Shown in pieces: positions 1 to 7,464 of a DNA stretch of 64,000 bases; within the stretch, counting starts at the first letter, position 1; the number at the start of each line of letters is the position of its first letter. Below the pieces are notes generated by a model. The model was given only the letters and a program-made list of their open reading frames with translations. It was not told the DNA's origin and made no database searches. The stretch spans positions 109,249-173,248 of the forward strand of contig NZ_BOQP01000036.1 of the NCBI RefSeq assembly GCF_018332715.1, in the 5' to 3' direction. This DNA comes from Winogradskya consettensis (GTDB lineage: Bacteria; Actinomycetota; Actinomycetes; Mycobacteriales; Micromonosporaceae). The position numbers were made by a program, and so were the translations under genes.

Positions 1-687
1 GAGCACCCGCGTTCCGTCCGTGACCGCGTTGAGGTTGCTGTCGCCGTGGATGCGCTCGTGTTCGAAGCTGGGCACCTCCTCGACCCGGAGCCTCGCCCTG
101 GCCACCCGGAGATTGAGCAGGGTCTCGATCTCGAAACCGTCGCCCCACAACCGGCCGTCGCCGGCCGGGCGGGGGCTCGTGTGATCCAGATCGAAGACGG
201 GCAGGCAGCGCGCCCAGAACGCGTTGTAGCCGTAGCAGAGATCGGTGTATCCCGTGTTGAACAGCGCGTTCACCAGGCTGTTCAACGCCCGGTTACCCAG
301 GCTGCGCGACCTGGTGATGTCGGCGCTGCCGCCCGCCGCGAGAAAGCGCGAGCCCTTGACGAAATCCGCGCCGGCGATCAGCCTCTCGACGAACAGCGGG
401 ATCTCGGCCGGATCCGTCGACCCGTCCGCGTCGATCATGACGATGATGTCGCTGGTAGCAGCGGCGAAACCGCAGGCCAGGGCGTTGCCTTTGCCCCGGC
501 GGCTCTGCCTGACGATCCGGACGGAGGGCAGAAGCCGCTGGGCGACCGCGACTGTGTCGTCCACCGACCCGCCATCAACGAGGATCACCTCATCGGCGGG
601 CGGGAGCTTCGCCATGACGTGCGGGAGGTTCAAGGCCTCGTTGAGCGCCGGGATGACAATGCTTACAGTCGGATGCCGACCAGTCAT
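1..687 (-). CDS. Family 2 glycosyltransferase, partial (runs off left edge)
   Basis: The reading frame starts at the ATG at 687 and stays open for 229 codons to base 1, so the C-terminus lies outside the window. Residues 7-16 (TVSIVIPALNEA) are the usual GT-A nucleotide-binding strand. LVDGGS is at about 37-41, and the metal-binding DxD is in MIDADGS at about 85-90. LCYGYNAFWAR (150-160) and a later HERIHGDSN stretch are typical of dolichol-phosphate-mannose-synthase-like GT2 enzymes of actinobacterial polysaccharide loci. It probably transfers a sugar from a nucleotide-sugar or polyprenyl donor at the cytoplasmic membrane. It is co-oriented with the three polysaccharide genes to its right but separated by 266 bases. 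The exact substrate cannot be read. Confidence 0.85.
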   Translation of the reverse strand, partial: MTGRHPTVSIVIPALNEALNLPHVMAKLPPADEVILVDGGSVDDTVAVAQRLLPSVRIVRQSRRGKGNALACGFAAATSDIIVMIDADGSTDPAEIPLFVERLIAGADFVKGSRFLAAGGSADITRSRSLGNRALNSLVNALFNTGYTDLCYGYNAFWARCLPVFDLDHTSPRPAGDGRLWGDGFEIETLLNLRVARARLRVEEVPSFEHERIHGDSNLNAVTDGTRVL

Positions 688-953
688 TCATATTCCTCGG
701 GTAAATGATTGACCATCATGGGGGACGGTGCATCATTGCCACCACCGTGACCGTCCGAGCCGGACACTCACATTTGGCAGCAGAAATCTCGCCTGACCAA
801 ACTACCCAAGAACGCCCGCCACGCCCGCATCGAGAAAGCAACTAGGAACGGTCAGGCAGCGGTTGCGCCCGACGCGGGTTTTTTGGTGTATCCGATAGGT
901 TTAACCCTTTAGGAAAACGCGACGCGAATCATATTTCGCCGCACTCGTGAATT
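688..953. other. Intergenic spacer between GT2 and GT14 genes
   Basis: No coding signal is visible on either strand. The stretch is clearly less GC-rich than its surroundings and probably holds the promoter of the GT2 gene to the left. A short CCCG-ACG-CGGG hairpin at 868-878 is followed by six T on the plus strand. No plus-strand gene ends here, so it is at best a weak bidirectional terminator. Confidence 0.4.
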
Positions 954-1835
954 CTATTTCCCGGCCCGCGCTCCACGTAGGACGCCGTCTATCCGGTCCA
1001 GCAGACGACTCTGCCGAGAGCTGAATTTACGTGCGAAAAGCTTTCCCGGCCGTAACTTTTCCAGATCGGTGTCGTCGAGCCACTGCGGATGCCCGTCGCC
1101 CGGGGCCCGCCATTCGAGGAACCAGGCTCCGGACTCGTTGGGCTCCAGCCGGTCGGCGCCCAGCAGCGCGGGACTGGCGAGCACCGAGGCCGCAAAGGAC
1201 TCCTCCGGGACCAGCGTGGTGCGCCAGAACTTCATCAGGTCAGGCCTCGTCGCGGCGATCTCCAGCAGCGCTGACACGTGGTGCCGTGCGTAGATCTTCC
1301 ATTGCGAGGCGGCGCGCAGCGACAGCTCCGCCGGAACAGTCCGCCGGAACGGCAGTGGCACGGGATGCCCTCGTACGTAGACCGCCTGGTCCCGCACCAC
1401 GAGATAGCGTCTGCGGAAACGCCACATGCCACCGTCGTGCTGGCGCCGGGTGTTCCACTTCGCGGTGGGGACGGGGACGTTCTCCATCCAGGTCCGCCCC
1501 TGCCAGGCCGTCAGCTCACGATGGATCCGGTCGATCGACATCAGGGGATAGTCGGCGCCGGAGAGCACCGCGATGTGCGACGCGCCCGTCCATTCGAGGG
1601 CGGTCGCGAGGCACCGCAGCTCCGCGTTCACGAGCGACCAACTGGCCAGGCTGGTCCTGGTCCGGCCGACGACCCTGACGTTGCCGCCGAGCCCCGAGGT
1701 CATCTCGGCATAGACGGACTCCGGCGTCTTCCGATCGCAGTGCAGCACGACAGGAATTCCGGACAGCGCGCCGATCAGCCGCCTGAGATGCGGGGCGTCG
1801 GCGTGCGCGAGGATCACAACCGCGAGAGGTGTCAT
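954..1835 (-). CDS. GT14-like (core-2/I-branching) glycosyltransferase
   Basis: The 293-residue protein begins MTPLAVVILAHADAPHL, the usual opening of bacterial GT14 enzymes. It continues with VVLHCDRKTP (29-38), HIAVLSGADYPLMS (88-100), where the family carries its S-G-x-D-Y-P motif, and LVPEESFAAS near 210, holding the conserved PEE. I chose the ATG at 1835 because a GAGG lies 8 bases upstream. The ATG at 1841 is only 2 bases from that GAGG. The flippase stop is 10 bases upstream, so the two genes are one transcription unit. It likely adds a branching sugar, perhaps GlcNAc or xylose, to an exopolysaccharide or glycolipid. The acceptor is unknown. Confidence 0.8.
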   Translation of the reverse strand: MTPLAVVILAHADAPHLRRLIGALSGIPVVLHCDRKTPESVYAEMTSGLGGNVRVVGRTRTSLASWSLVNAELRCLATALEWTGASHIAVLSGADYPLMSIDRIHRELTAWQGRTWMENVPVPTAKWNTRRQHDGGMWRFRRRYLVVRDQAVYVRGHPVPLPFRRTVPAELSLRAASQWKIYARHHVSALLEIAATRPDLMKFWRTTLVPEESFAASVLASPALLGADRLEPNESGAWFLEWRAPGDGHPQWLDDTDLEKLRPGKLFARKFSSRQSRLLDRIDGVLRGARAGK

Positions 1836-1845
1836 TTCCATCGCC

Positions 1846-3279
1846 TCAGATCAGCTGACGCCGGGTGGACACGACGAGGTTGATGAAGACGACGACGCAG
1901 ATCGCAGCCCCCACCGCGCGCAGCAGCAGCACGACGGGGTTGTAGGGCAGCAGGGTCACCGCGATCGACGCCAGGCAAGCCAGGGCGAGCGCGATCCGCA
2001 GACTCGGCGGTGAACTGGGTATCGACCCCGTTCGCCGTACGGATCTCTGGAGAACCAGGCAGCAGGCGGCATAGGCGGCGAGGGTGGAGAAGGCGGAGCC
2101 CTCCAGGCCGAAGTGCGGAATGAGCAGCAGGTTCAGGACGACGTTCGCACCGGCGGCGACGGCCACGGCGAGCGCGATCGTGCCCGTACGGCCGGCGGTC
2201 GTCAGATGCAGGCTGGCGACCACTTGCGCCGCGAAGGGCACGGCCGTGATGATGACCAGCGAGGCCACCAGCGACAGCTTGCCCGGCTCGTAGTTCGGCG
2301 GCGCCCACAGCCTGATCACCAGGGGTGCGCCGACGGCGAGTCCCAGCACCGCGGGCACCAGCAGGCGGTACAGGGTGTTGCGGGTCTGGGCGACCAGCGC
2401 GGCGCGGTCCTCGGCATCCGGCACCGAGAAGAACCGCGGCAGCCAGGCCGCCTGCAGGACGGACAGCAGCAGGATCGGCACCGACGCGATGTTGTACGCG
2501 ACCTGGTAACGAGCCACGGCATCGTTGTCCATCAAGCTCTGGATGATGAGCCGGTCCGCCGTGGTCAGCACGAAGGAGCTGAGCGCCGCGGGCACCAGGG
2601 GCAACGAATACCGCAGTGCACTGCGAGCCATCGTACGGTCCCCGGGGCCGAACGACCGCGGACGCACCATGAGCAGCGCCAGCACCGTCGCTGCCAGCTG
2701 CGCGAGGACCCGCCCGACGAGGAAGTGCGAGGACGTGGGTTCGAGCACCGCCACGAACCCGAGACTCGCGGCCTCCGCCACCACGGACTGGACAAGACTG
2801 ACCGCCGCGAACGCTCCCAGGCGGTCCTGGCTTCGCAGCAGGGCCAGCGCCGCGCTGGTCGCCACGCTCAGGCCGGCCCAGACGATCGCCAGTCGCGGCG
2901 GGGTCAGGCTCCCTTCGAACCCGAGTGCCCCGCTCCACCAGGAGGAGGAAAGCAGGGCGGCCACGGTGAAAGCACACGCCAGCATCAGCGTGACGGACAG
3001 CAGCTTCCGCGCGTCCAGATCACCACCGGGCCGCGCGAACTGACGCTGGATCGCCGTCTGCAGCCCGAATCCACCGAGGACCATCGTCACCTGCATCAGC
3101 GCCATCGCCGAGGCGACGACACCGAACTCGCCGATACCCATCACCCGCGTGATCACGGGGGTGAGGCCGGCGGCGGCGAGCAGCTGCACCCCCCACAGCA
3201 CCATGTAGAGGGAATCCCGGCCGAACAGTTTGGACAGGTGGGTGGGCGTCTCGACGGCGGTGTCCGTACGGTCAAGCAT
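1846..3279 (-). CDS. Wzx-like polysaccharide flippase (MOP superfamily)
   Basis: This 477-residue protein consists of about 12-14 hydrophobic segments in the order seen in oligosaccharide flippases. It starts MLDRTDTAVETPTHLSKLFG, then a first membrane helix (YMVLWGVQLLAAAGLTPV) and a GEFG-containing second loop. It should move undecaprenyl-linked glycans across the membrane for polymer export. The open frame extends further 5', but the ATG at 3279 is preceded by AAGGGAT and leaves only 10 bases to the upstream GT4 stop, so I prefer it to the start at 3420. It lies between GT4 and GT14 genes in one tight operon, which supports a role in surface polysaccharide export. Confidence 0.85.
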   Translation of the reverse strand: MLDRTDTAVETPTHLSKLFGRDSLYMVLWGVQLLAAAGLTPVITRVMGIGEFGVVASAMALMQVTMVLGGFGLQTAIQRQFARPGGDLDARKLLSVTLMLACAFTVAALLSSSWWSGALGFEGSLTPPRLAIVWAGLSVATSAALALLRSQDRLGAFAAVSLVQSVVAEAASLGFVAVLEPTSSHFLVGRVLAQLAATVLALLMVRPRSFGPGDRTMARSALRYSLPLVPAALSSFVLTTADRLIIQSLMDNDAVARYQVAYNIASVPILLLSVLQAAWLPRFFSVPDAEDRAALVAQTRNTLYRLLVPAVLGLAVGAPLVIRLWAPPNYEPGKLSLVASLVIITAVPFAAQVVASLHLTTAGRTGTIALAVAVAAGANVVLNLLLIPHFGLEGSAFSTLAAYAACCLVLQRSVRRTGSIPSSPPSLRIALALACLASIAVTLLPYNPVVLLLRAVGAAICVVVFINLVVSTRRQLI

Positions 3280-3289
3280 CGGGATCCCT

Positions 3290-4435
3290 TTATTTCGCGA
3301 TCGGTGAGCCCAGGACGAGCTGGAGTTGTTCGAAGTAGCGCAGGGAGACCGATTCCCACGACGGAGCGGACACGGCAGGTGTGCGGGGCTCCCCCGCCGA
3401 CGTTTCGAGAAGCCGGACAATCGCGTCGCTGATGTCCTGATCGGTCTCGCGCACGAAAAGGTTCCCGGAGCCGGGCAGCTCCCGGGACGCCGTGGCCGAC
3501 GCGACTACCGGCATTCCGCTGGAGAGCGCTTCGACGACCGAGTTCCGCATGCCCAGCCCGAACCGGTCCGGAAAGACAGCGACCCCCGACATGTCGAAGA
3601 TGTCGGCCGTCGCGGCCACGTCGCCACGGATCTCGAAATTCTCCGCGGCGAGTTCGGCGACCTCGGGGCCCGGGCGGCGGCCGGCTATGACGAAGCGGCA
3701 GTCCGGCACGGCACTCCAGACGAGGGGCGCGATCTGCCTCCGCAGCCGCACCACGCTGTCGATGTTGGGGAGATAGTCCAGGCTGCCGACAAAACAGACC
3801 GTCTTCGTACGGCGGCCGGACGCCGGGTTCGACGCCTGCCTGCTGACCCCGTTCGGGATGGCTGCCACCGGGCGGCCGATGTCCCGGCTCCAGACCCGGG
3901 CATCGCGATGACCCACGGTCAGCAGCGCGGCGCTGCGCGGAATTCTGCGCTCCACCGCCCTGAACTGCCGGGCGCGCGCCCGCAGGTAGTGCGCCCGCAA
4001 TCCGGTCGCCAGAGCGGCCTCCATGCCCATTCGCATGGACCACGGATCGACCGCCTGAATCACGAGCGGCGACGCGACGTCACGCCAGAACGGTAACGCG
4101 CCGGGACCGTGGATGAGCGTGACGTCGGCCCACTCGCTCATCGATCTGATGGTTCGCCTGTTCCGCCGGCTGTAACGCTGAAATGCCCCGGCCGAGGAGC
4201 TCGTGAGCGGCCCACCGTAAACGGCCGATCGCCCGGAGCGCTTGGGCAGCAGGGTGATCGCGCTGCAGGCCGCTTCGATCTCGCGGGGCACCGGCACCTC
4301 GCCCTCGAAGGTAACCAGTTTCACCTCCGCCATCGCCCGGAGTTCCTGCAGGACATGAAACGGAATGAGAGAGCTGCCGTCACCATGCACCGGATGCGCA
4401 TTGGGAACGTCCTCAGAAACGGTAAGTAACTTCAT
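3290..4435 (-). CDS. Family 4 (GT-B) glycosyltransferase
   Basis: The 381-residue protein has the two-domain layout of GT-B enzymes. A variable N-terminal half begins MKLLTVSEDVPNAHPVHGDG. The C-terminal half contains VCFVGSLDYLPNIDSV, the opening of Glyco_trans_1, and the donor-binding stretch FGLGMRNSVVEALSSGMPVV at about 290-313, with its E-x7-type acidic pair partly conserved. It is the first gene of the GT4-flippase-GT14 operon. About 244 bases without a gene separate it from the haloperoxidase gene to the right, leaving room for the operon promoter. Sugar donor and acceptor are not deducible. Confidence 0.82.
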   Translation of the reverse strand: MKLLTVSEDVPNAHPVHGDGSSLIPFHVLQELRAMAEVKLVTFEGEVPVPREIEAACSAITLLPKRSGRSAVYGGPLTSSSAGAFQRYSRRNRRTIRSMSEWADVTLIHGPGALPFWRDVASPLVIQAVDPWSMRMGMEAALATGLRAHYLRARARQFRAVERRIPRSAALLTVGHRDARVWSRDIGRPVAAIPNGVSRQASNPASGRRTKTVCFVGSLDYLPNIDSVVRLRRQIAPLVWSAVPDCRFVIAGRRPGPEVAELAAENFEIRGDVAATADIFDMSGVAVFPDRFGLGMRNSVVEALSSGMPVVASATASRELPGSGNLFVRETDQDISDAIVRLLETSAGEPRTPAVSAPSWESVSLRYFEQLQLVLGSPIAK

Positions 4436-4679
4436 GTTTTCCTGGGTTGGTCAGTCGCATCAATAAGCCCGCGCCGCAGCAGCCGCATAAGTCAGACCGC
4501 GCCGGAGCACAAGATACCCACAGGGCACACAGCACTGCCACTCACAACAGGAATTCACATTTCAGGCTCGCATTTCATGCCCCCGGGCTACCCGATTCGG
4601 GCGGGGGCGGGAGGCCACTCATGTGAACTATTTCGCCCACCCGGCCGGTAAGAAATCCGTAGCCTTTGATCCCGGCGGT

Positions 4680-5966
4680 TCAACGTCGCTTCTGGAACTC
4701 GCGATCGAGGACGTAGCGGGCGACACCGGTGCCGATGATGGTGCCCTGAACGTCGGCCGTGCGGTAGTGGACGCCGCCCCAGATGCGGGCTTCGACGACC
4801 TCGGCGAGGGCGGCTGAGAAGCCGGGGAACGAGCGCGTGGTGCCCGAGTCGGCGCTGTAGGCGCTGAACGGGATGCTGTCGCGGCCGAAGAAGCGGCGCA
4901 GGGCGTACATGATGGCGCTGGTCGAGCAGGTGTGGCCGGAGGTGTAGTCCGGGAACGGCGGGGTGATCAGCAGCGGGGTCCAGGACGGGTCGGCGGTGGT
5001 GGCCGGGTTGCCGTCGGTGCCGGCCAGCGGGATCGCGGTTATCGGGCGCCAGAAGTTCCAGAACTTCTTCTCGTTGAAGCAGGCGGTCAGGGAATCGGCG
5101 TTGGCGATGTCGGCCATGGCGAACATGCGGGCCGTCTGCAGCGGACTCAGGTGCTGGGTCCGGGCGAGCTGACGCTTGATCTCCCATTCGGTCAGGCGGC
5201 GGTCGTGCCACCAGATCGCCGCCTCCGTCTGGTCCTGGGTGCGCACGGTGCTGGTTGCCGAGCCGAGTGCTTCCACCTCGTTGAGGTCGCGGGCGTAGGC
5301 GGCACTCGTCAGGGGCGGCGGTCCGGGCGTACGGAATGCGGAGCCGCTCCTGATGACGAACGGCCGCAGGTCGCCCACCCAGGCGCCGTCCTGAGCGAAA
5401 CCGGGCGGGGTGGGGCGCCATTGGCCCGGCGCGGTGCCGATGGTGTAGCTGGTGTCGGCGAACGCGCCGTCGCCCGCCCGTGCGGCGATCATCGCTGCCG
5501 CGGCCCGCTCCCCCACCGAGATCCCGTCGGTCTTGCCACGGCCGTTCCCGATGCCCGCCAGGTAGGCGTCGTATTGCGCGCGCAGGGCGACAGCCTGCTC
5601 CGGGAACATCGAATCGAGCATTGTGTACGCGGCGGCGGCCACAGCGGCGTCCAGCGAAGCGCCGGGGCGTGATCGCGGAGCGACCAGATAGGGCTCGTAG
5701 GGAGTGCCGGAGACGGCGTTGACGGCGTCGTAGACCGCGCCCTGCACCATCGCGAACGCCCGGCCGGTGACATAGGGCGGCTGGCGGGCCACCTCGTAGA
5801 TCGCGGTCTGGGCGTTGACGTTCCAGGTGATGACGGCGTTGCTGCCACCCGTGTTGCTGCCACCCGTGTTGCTGCTACCCGTGCCGGCCTGTGCGCGGAC
5901 CGGGCTCAGCAGGACGGCGAACAGGGTGAGAACGGCCACTGCGGCAACGGTTCGCGATCGCGACAT
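4680..5966 (-). CDS. Secreted vanadium-dependent haloperoxidase / PAP2-like enzyme
   Basis: This 428-residue protein has a Sec-type signal peptide (MSRSRTVAAVAVLTLFAVLL, then PVRAQA) and a short TGGSN repeat linker. The active-site pattern of the vanadium haloperoxidase/PAP2 fold is visible: K and R in KFWNFWRP, TSGH (in place of PSGH) in PDYTSGHTCS, and an R-x5-H element in RIWGGVHYRTAD near the C-terminus. The start at 5966 was chosen because the signal peptide begins there. Codons upstream (to 6047) do not resemble an export signal. The protein could oxidise halides with peroxide or hydrolyse phosphate. Sequence alone does not separate these. It is monocistronic, next to a polysaccharide locus. 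Confidence 0.85.
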   Translation of the reverse strand: MSRSRTVAAVAVLTLFAVLLSPVRAQAGTGSSNTGGSNTGGSNAVITWNVNAQTAIYEVARQPPYVTGRAFAMVQGAVYDAVNAVSGTPYEPYLVAPRSRPGASLDAAVAAAAYTMLDSMFPEQAVALRAQYDAYLAGIGNGRGKTDGISVGERAAAAMIAARAGDGAFADTSYTIGTAPGQWRPTPPGFAQDGAWVGDLRPFVIRSGSAFRTPGPPPLTSAAYARDLNEVEALGSATSTVRTQDQTEAAIWWHDRRLTEWEIKRQLARTQHLSPLQTARMFAMADIANADSLTACFNEKKFWNFWRPITAIPLAGTDGNPATTADPSWTPLLITPPFPDYTSGHTCSTSAIMYALRRFFGRDSIPFSAYSADSGTTRSFPGFSAALAEVVEARIWGGVHYRTADVQGTIIGTGVARYVLDREFQKRR

Positions 5967-6176
5967 GAGAGCCCCCGGATCCGAGTCGCGGCCCAGCCTG
6001 CCCGGGTCCGCGCAGCTCGGCAAGGCATTCACATGGGGGTATGTCACCCGGGTCGGGACTCATCCGTTCATGCGACTTTGAGTGAATGACGGAGAAGATC
6101 GTTGTATGCACCATTTAAGGGGGTGGGGTGACTTTGCGTACTGGCGTGATCCGTGAGTTCCGGGCAGCATGACTGC

Positions 6177-7337
6177 GTGTCTCAGCCGTCCCCACTCCAA
6201 GCCACCCGCCAGCGGGCCCGGGCGCTCGCCGATTCCGGTGATGCCGCGCAGGCTCGTGCCCTGCTCGAGAACGCCGTCGAGCTCGGCCGGATGAACCTCG
6301 GTGAGGACGATCCCGAGGTGTTGTCGACGGCACATCAACTCGCGGTGGTGCTGCACCGGGCGGGGGACGCGCCCGCGGCACGGCGGGTGCTCGAAGAGGC
6401 GTACGCCGCGGGGCAGTGGCGGCTCGGGGAGACCGACGCGTTGATGCTGGAGATCTCCTACGAACTGGGCGTCGTCGCCGAGGAGATGGAGAACAGGCAT
6501 GAGGCCCGGCGGGCGTTCGGGCGGGTGGCTGCACACGGCCCGGCCGTCCTGGGCCCGGACCATTGGGCGGTCACCCGGGCACGTGCCTATCTGGGTGAGG
6601 ACCCTGCCACCGTACGCATAGAGCTGCCCGACAATCACGCTCAGTCCCCGTTGTTCCCGTCGGCAAACCCGGCTCCCACGCCCCAGCCGGTCACGCACTT
6701 CCCGCCGCCCGTCTCCACGTCGCTTCCCGTCTCTGCGCCGCCGACCTCCGTTCCGCCTTACGGGTACGCGGTGGATGCGTACGGTTACTCAGTGCAGTCT
6801 GCTCCGGGCGTACCCGTGCAGAGGTCCGTGTCGGCAGTTCCCGTCTCCGGGCAGATCGTCTCGGGCGTGCCGGCCGCGGCCCCCGCTGAGCCGCGCGGGT
6901 CGTCGATGCGGGTGCCCGCCCTGTTCGCGGGCATCGCCGCCGTGCTCGGGGTGATCATCGCCGTGATCGCGCTGGTGATCGGGCTCGCCGGCAAGGGTGA
7001 CAAGAGTGAGAAATCGAACGTGCCAACTCTGAGCGGCCCGGCGCCTACGGATGTGCGCATGCGTGATTACGGATCGTCGGTAAAGCTGTTCTGGACCGAC
7101 CCCGCGAACGGCCGCACCTCGTTCATGATCACGGGCGGGCGGGCCGGCGAGCAGCTGCGGGTGATGAGTCAGGTCGGACCCTCGACGGTGACGTTCGATC
7201 TCAACGGTCTGAACCCTGACCTGGACTATTGCTTCGCGATCGTGGCGGTCTACAGCACCACGCAGTTCTCGACCTCACCCCAGATCTGCACGGGGCGGGA
7301 CAGGTCGGGCGCGAGTCCAGCTCCGTCGAAGTCATGA
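6177..7337 (+). CDS. TPR - transmembrane - fibronectin type III protein
   Basis: The N-terminal 140 residues hold TPR-like helical pairs (ARALADSGDAAQARALLE, ARRVLEEAYAAGQWRLGE and a third unit). A Pro/Ser/Tyr-rich linker follows, then one membrane helix (IAAVLGVIIAVIALVIGLAG) and a C-terminal FN3 domain with LNGLNPDLDYCFAIVAVY. The cytoplasmic TPR part and external FN3 part suggest a membrane scaffold. The start is uncertain: GTG at 6177 (SQPSPLQATRQ) fits the globular domain, GTG at 6153 adds eight residues, and neither has a clear ribosome site. It is followed by the FN3/MoxR/DUF58/TgpA genes in the same direction, a layout seen in actinobacterial cell-surface clusters. Confidence 0.75.
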   Translation: MSQPSPLQATRQRARALADSGDAAQARALLENAVELGRMNLGEDDPEVLSTAHQLAVVLHRAGDAPAARRVLEEAYAAGQWRLGETDALMLEISYELGVVAEEMENRHEARRAFGRVAAHGPAVLGPDHWAVTRARAYLGEDPATVRIELPDNHAQSPLFPSANPAPTPQPVTHFPPPVSTSLPVSAPPTSVPPYGYAVDAYGYSVQSAPGVPVQRSVSAVPVSGQIVSGVPAAAPAEPRGSSMRVPALFAGIAAVLGVIIAVIALVIGLAGKGDKSEKSNVPTLSGPAPTDVRMRDYGSSVKLFWTDPANGRTSFMITGGRAGEQLRVMSQVGPSTVTFDLNGLNPDLDYCFAIVAVYSTTQFSTSPQICTGRDRSGASPAPSKS

Positions 7338-7464
7338 TCACGCTCGGCGATCACTTCTATCCACAACCGTGACTCACCGGGTGTCCGCAGCACACCTGAT
7401 CGCCCTATGATGGCCAGCGTTCCTCAGGGAGCGTGATCGGCTGAACGGGGAGGTAGGGCAGCGG

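Noticed and set aside
46..712. Two plus-strand open frames of 155-220 codons
   Set aside because: Antisense to the partial GT2 gene, whose minus-strand translation has clear family motifs; the plus frames are low-complexity and have no homologous motif.
868..884. CCCG-ACG-CGGG followed by TTTTTT as a terminator
   Set aside because: Stem is only 4 bases and the T-run lies on the plus strand, where no gene ends; kept only as a remark in the spacer entry.
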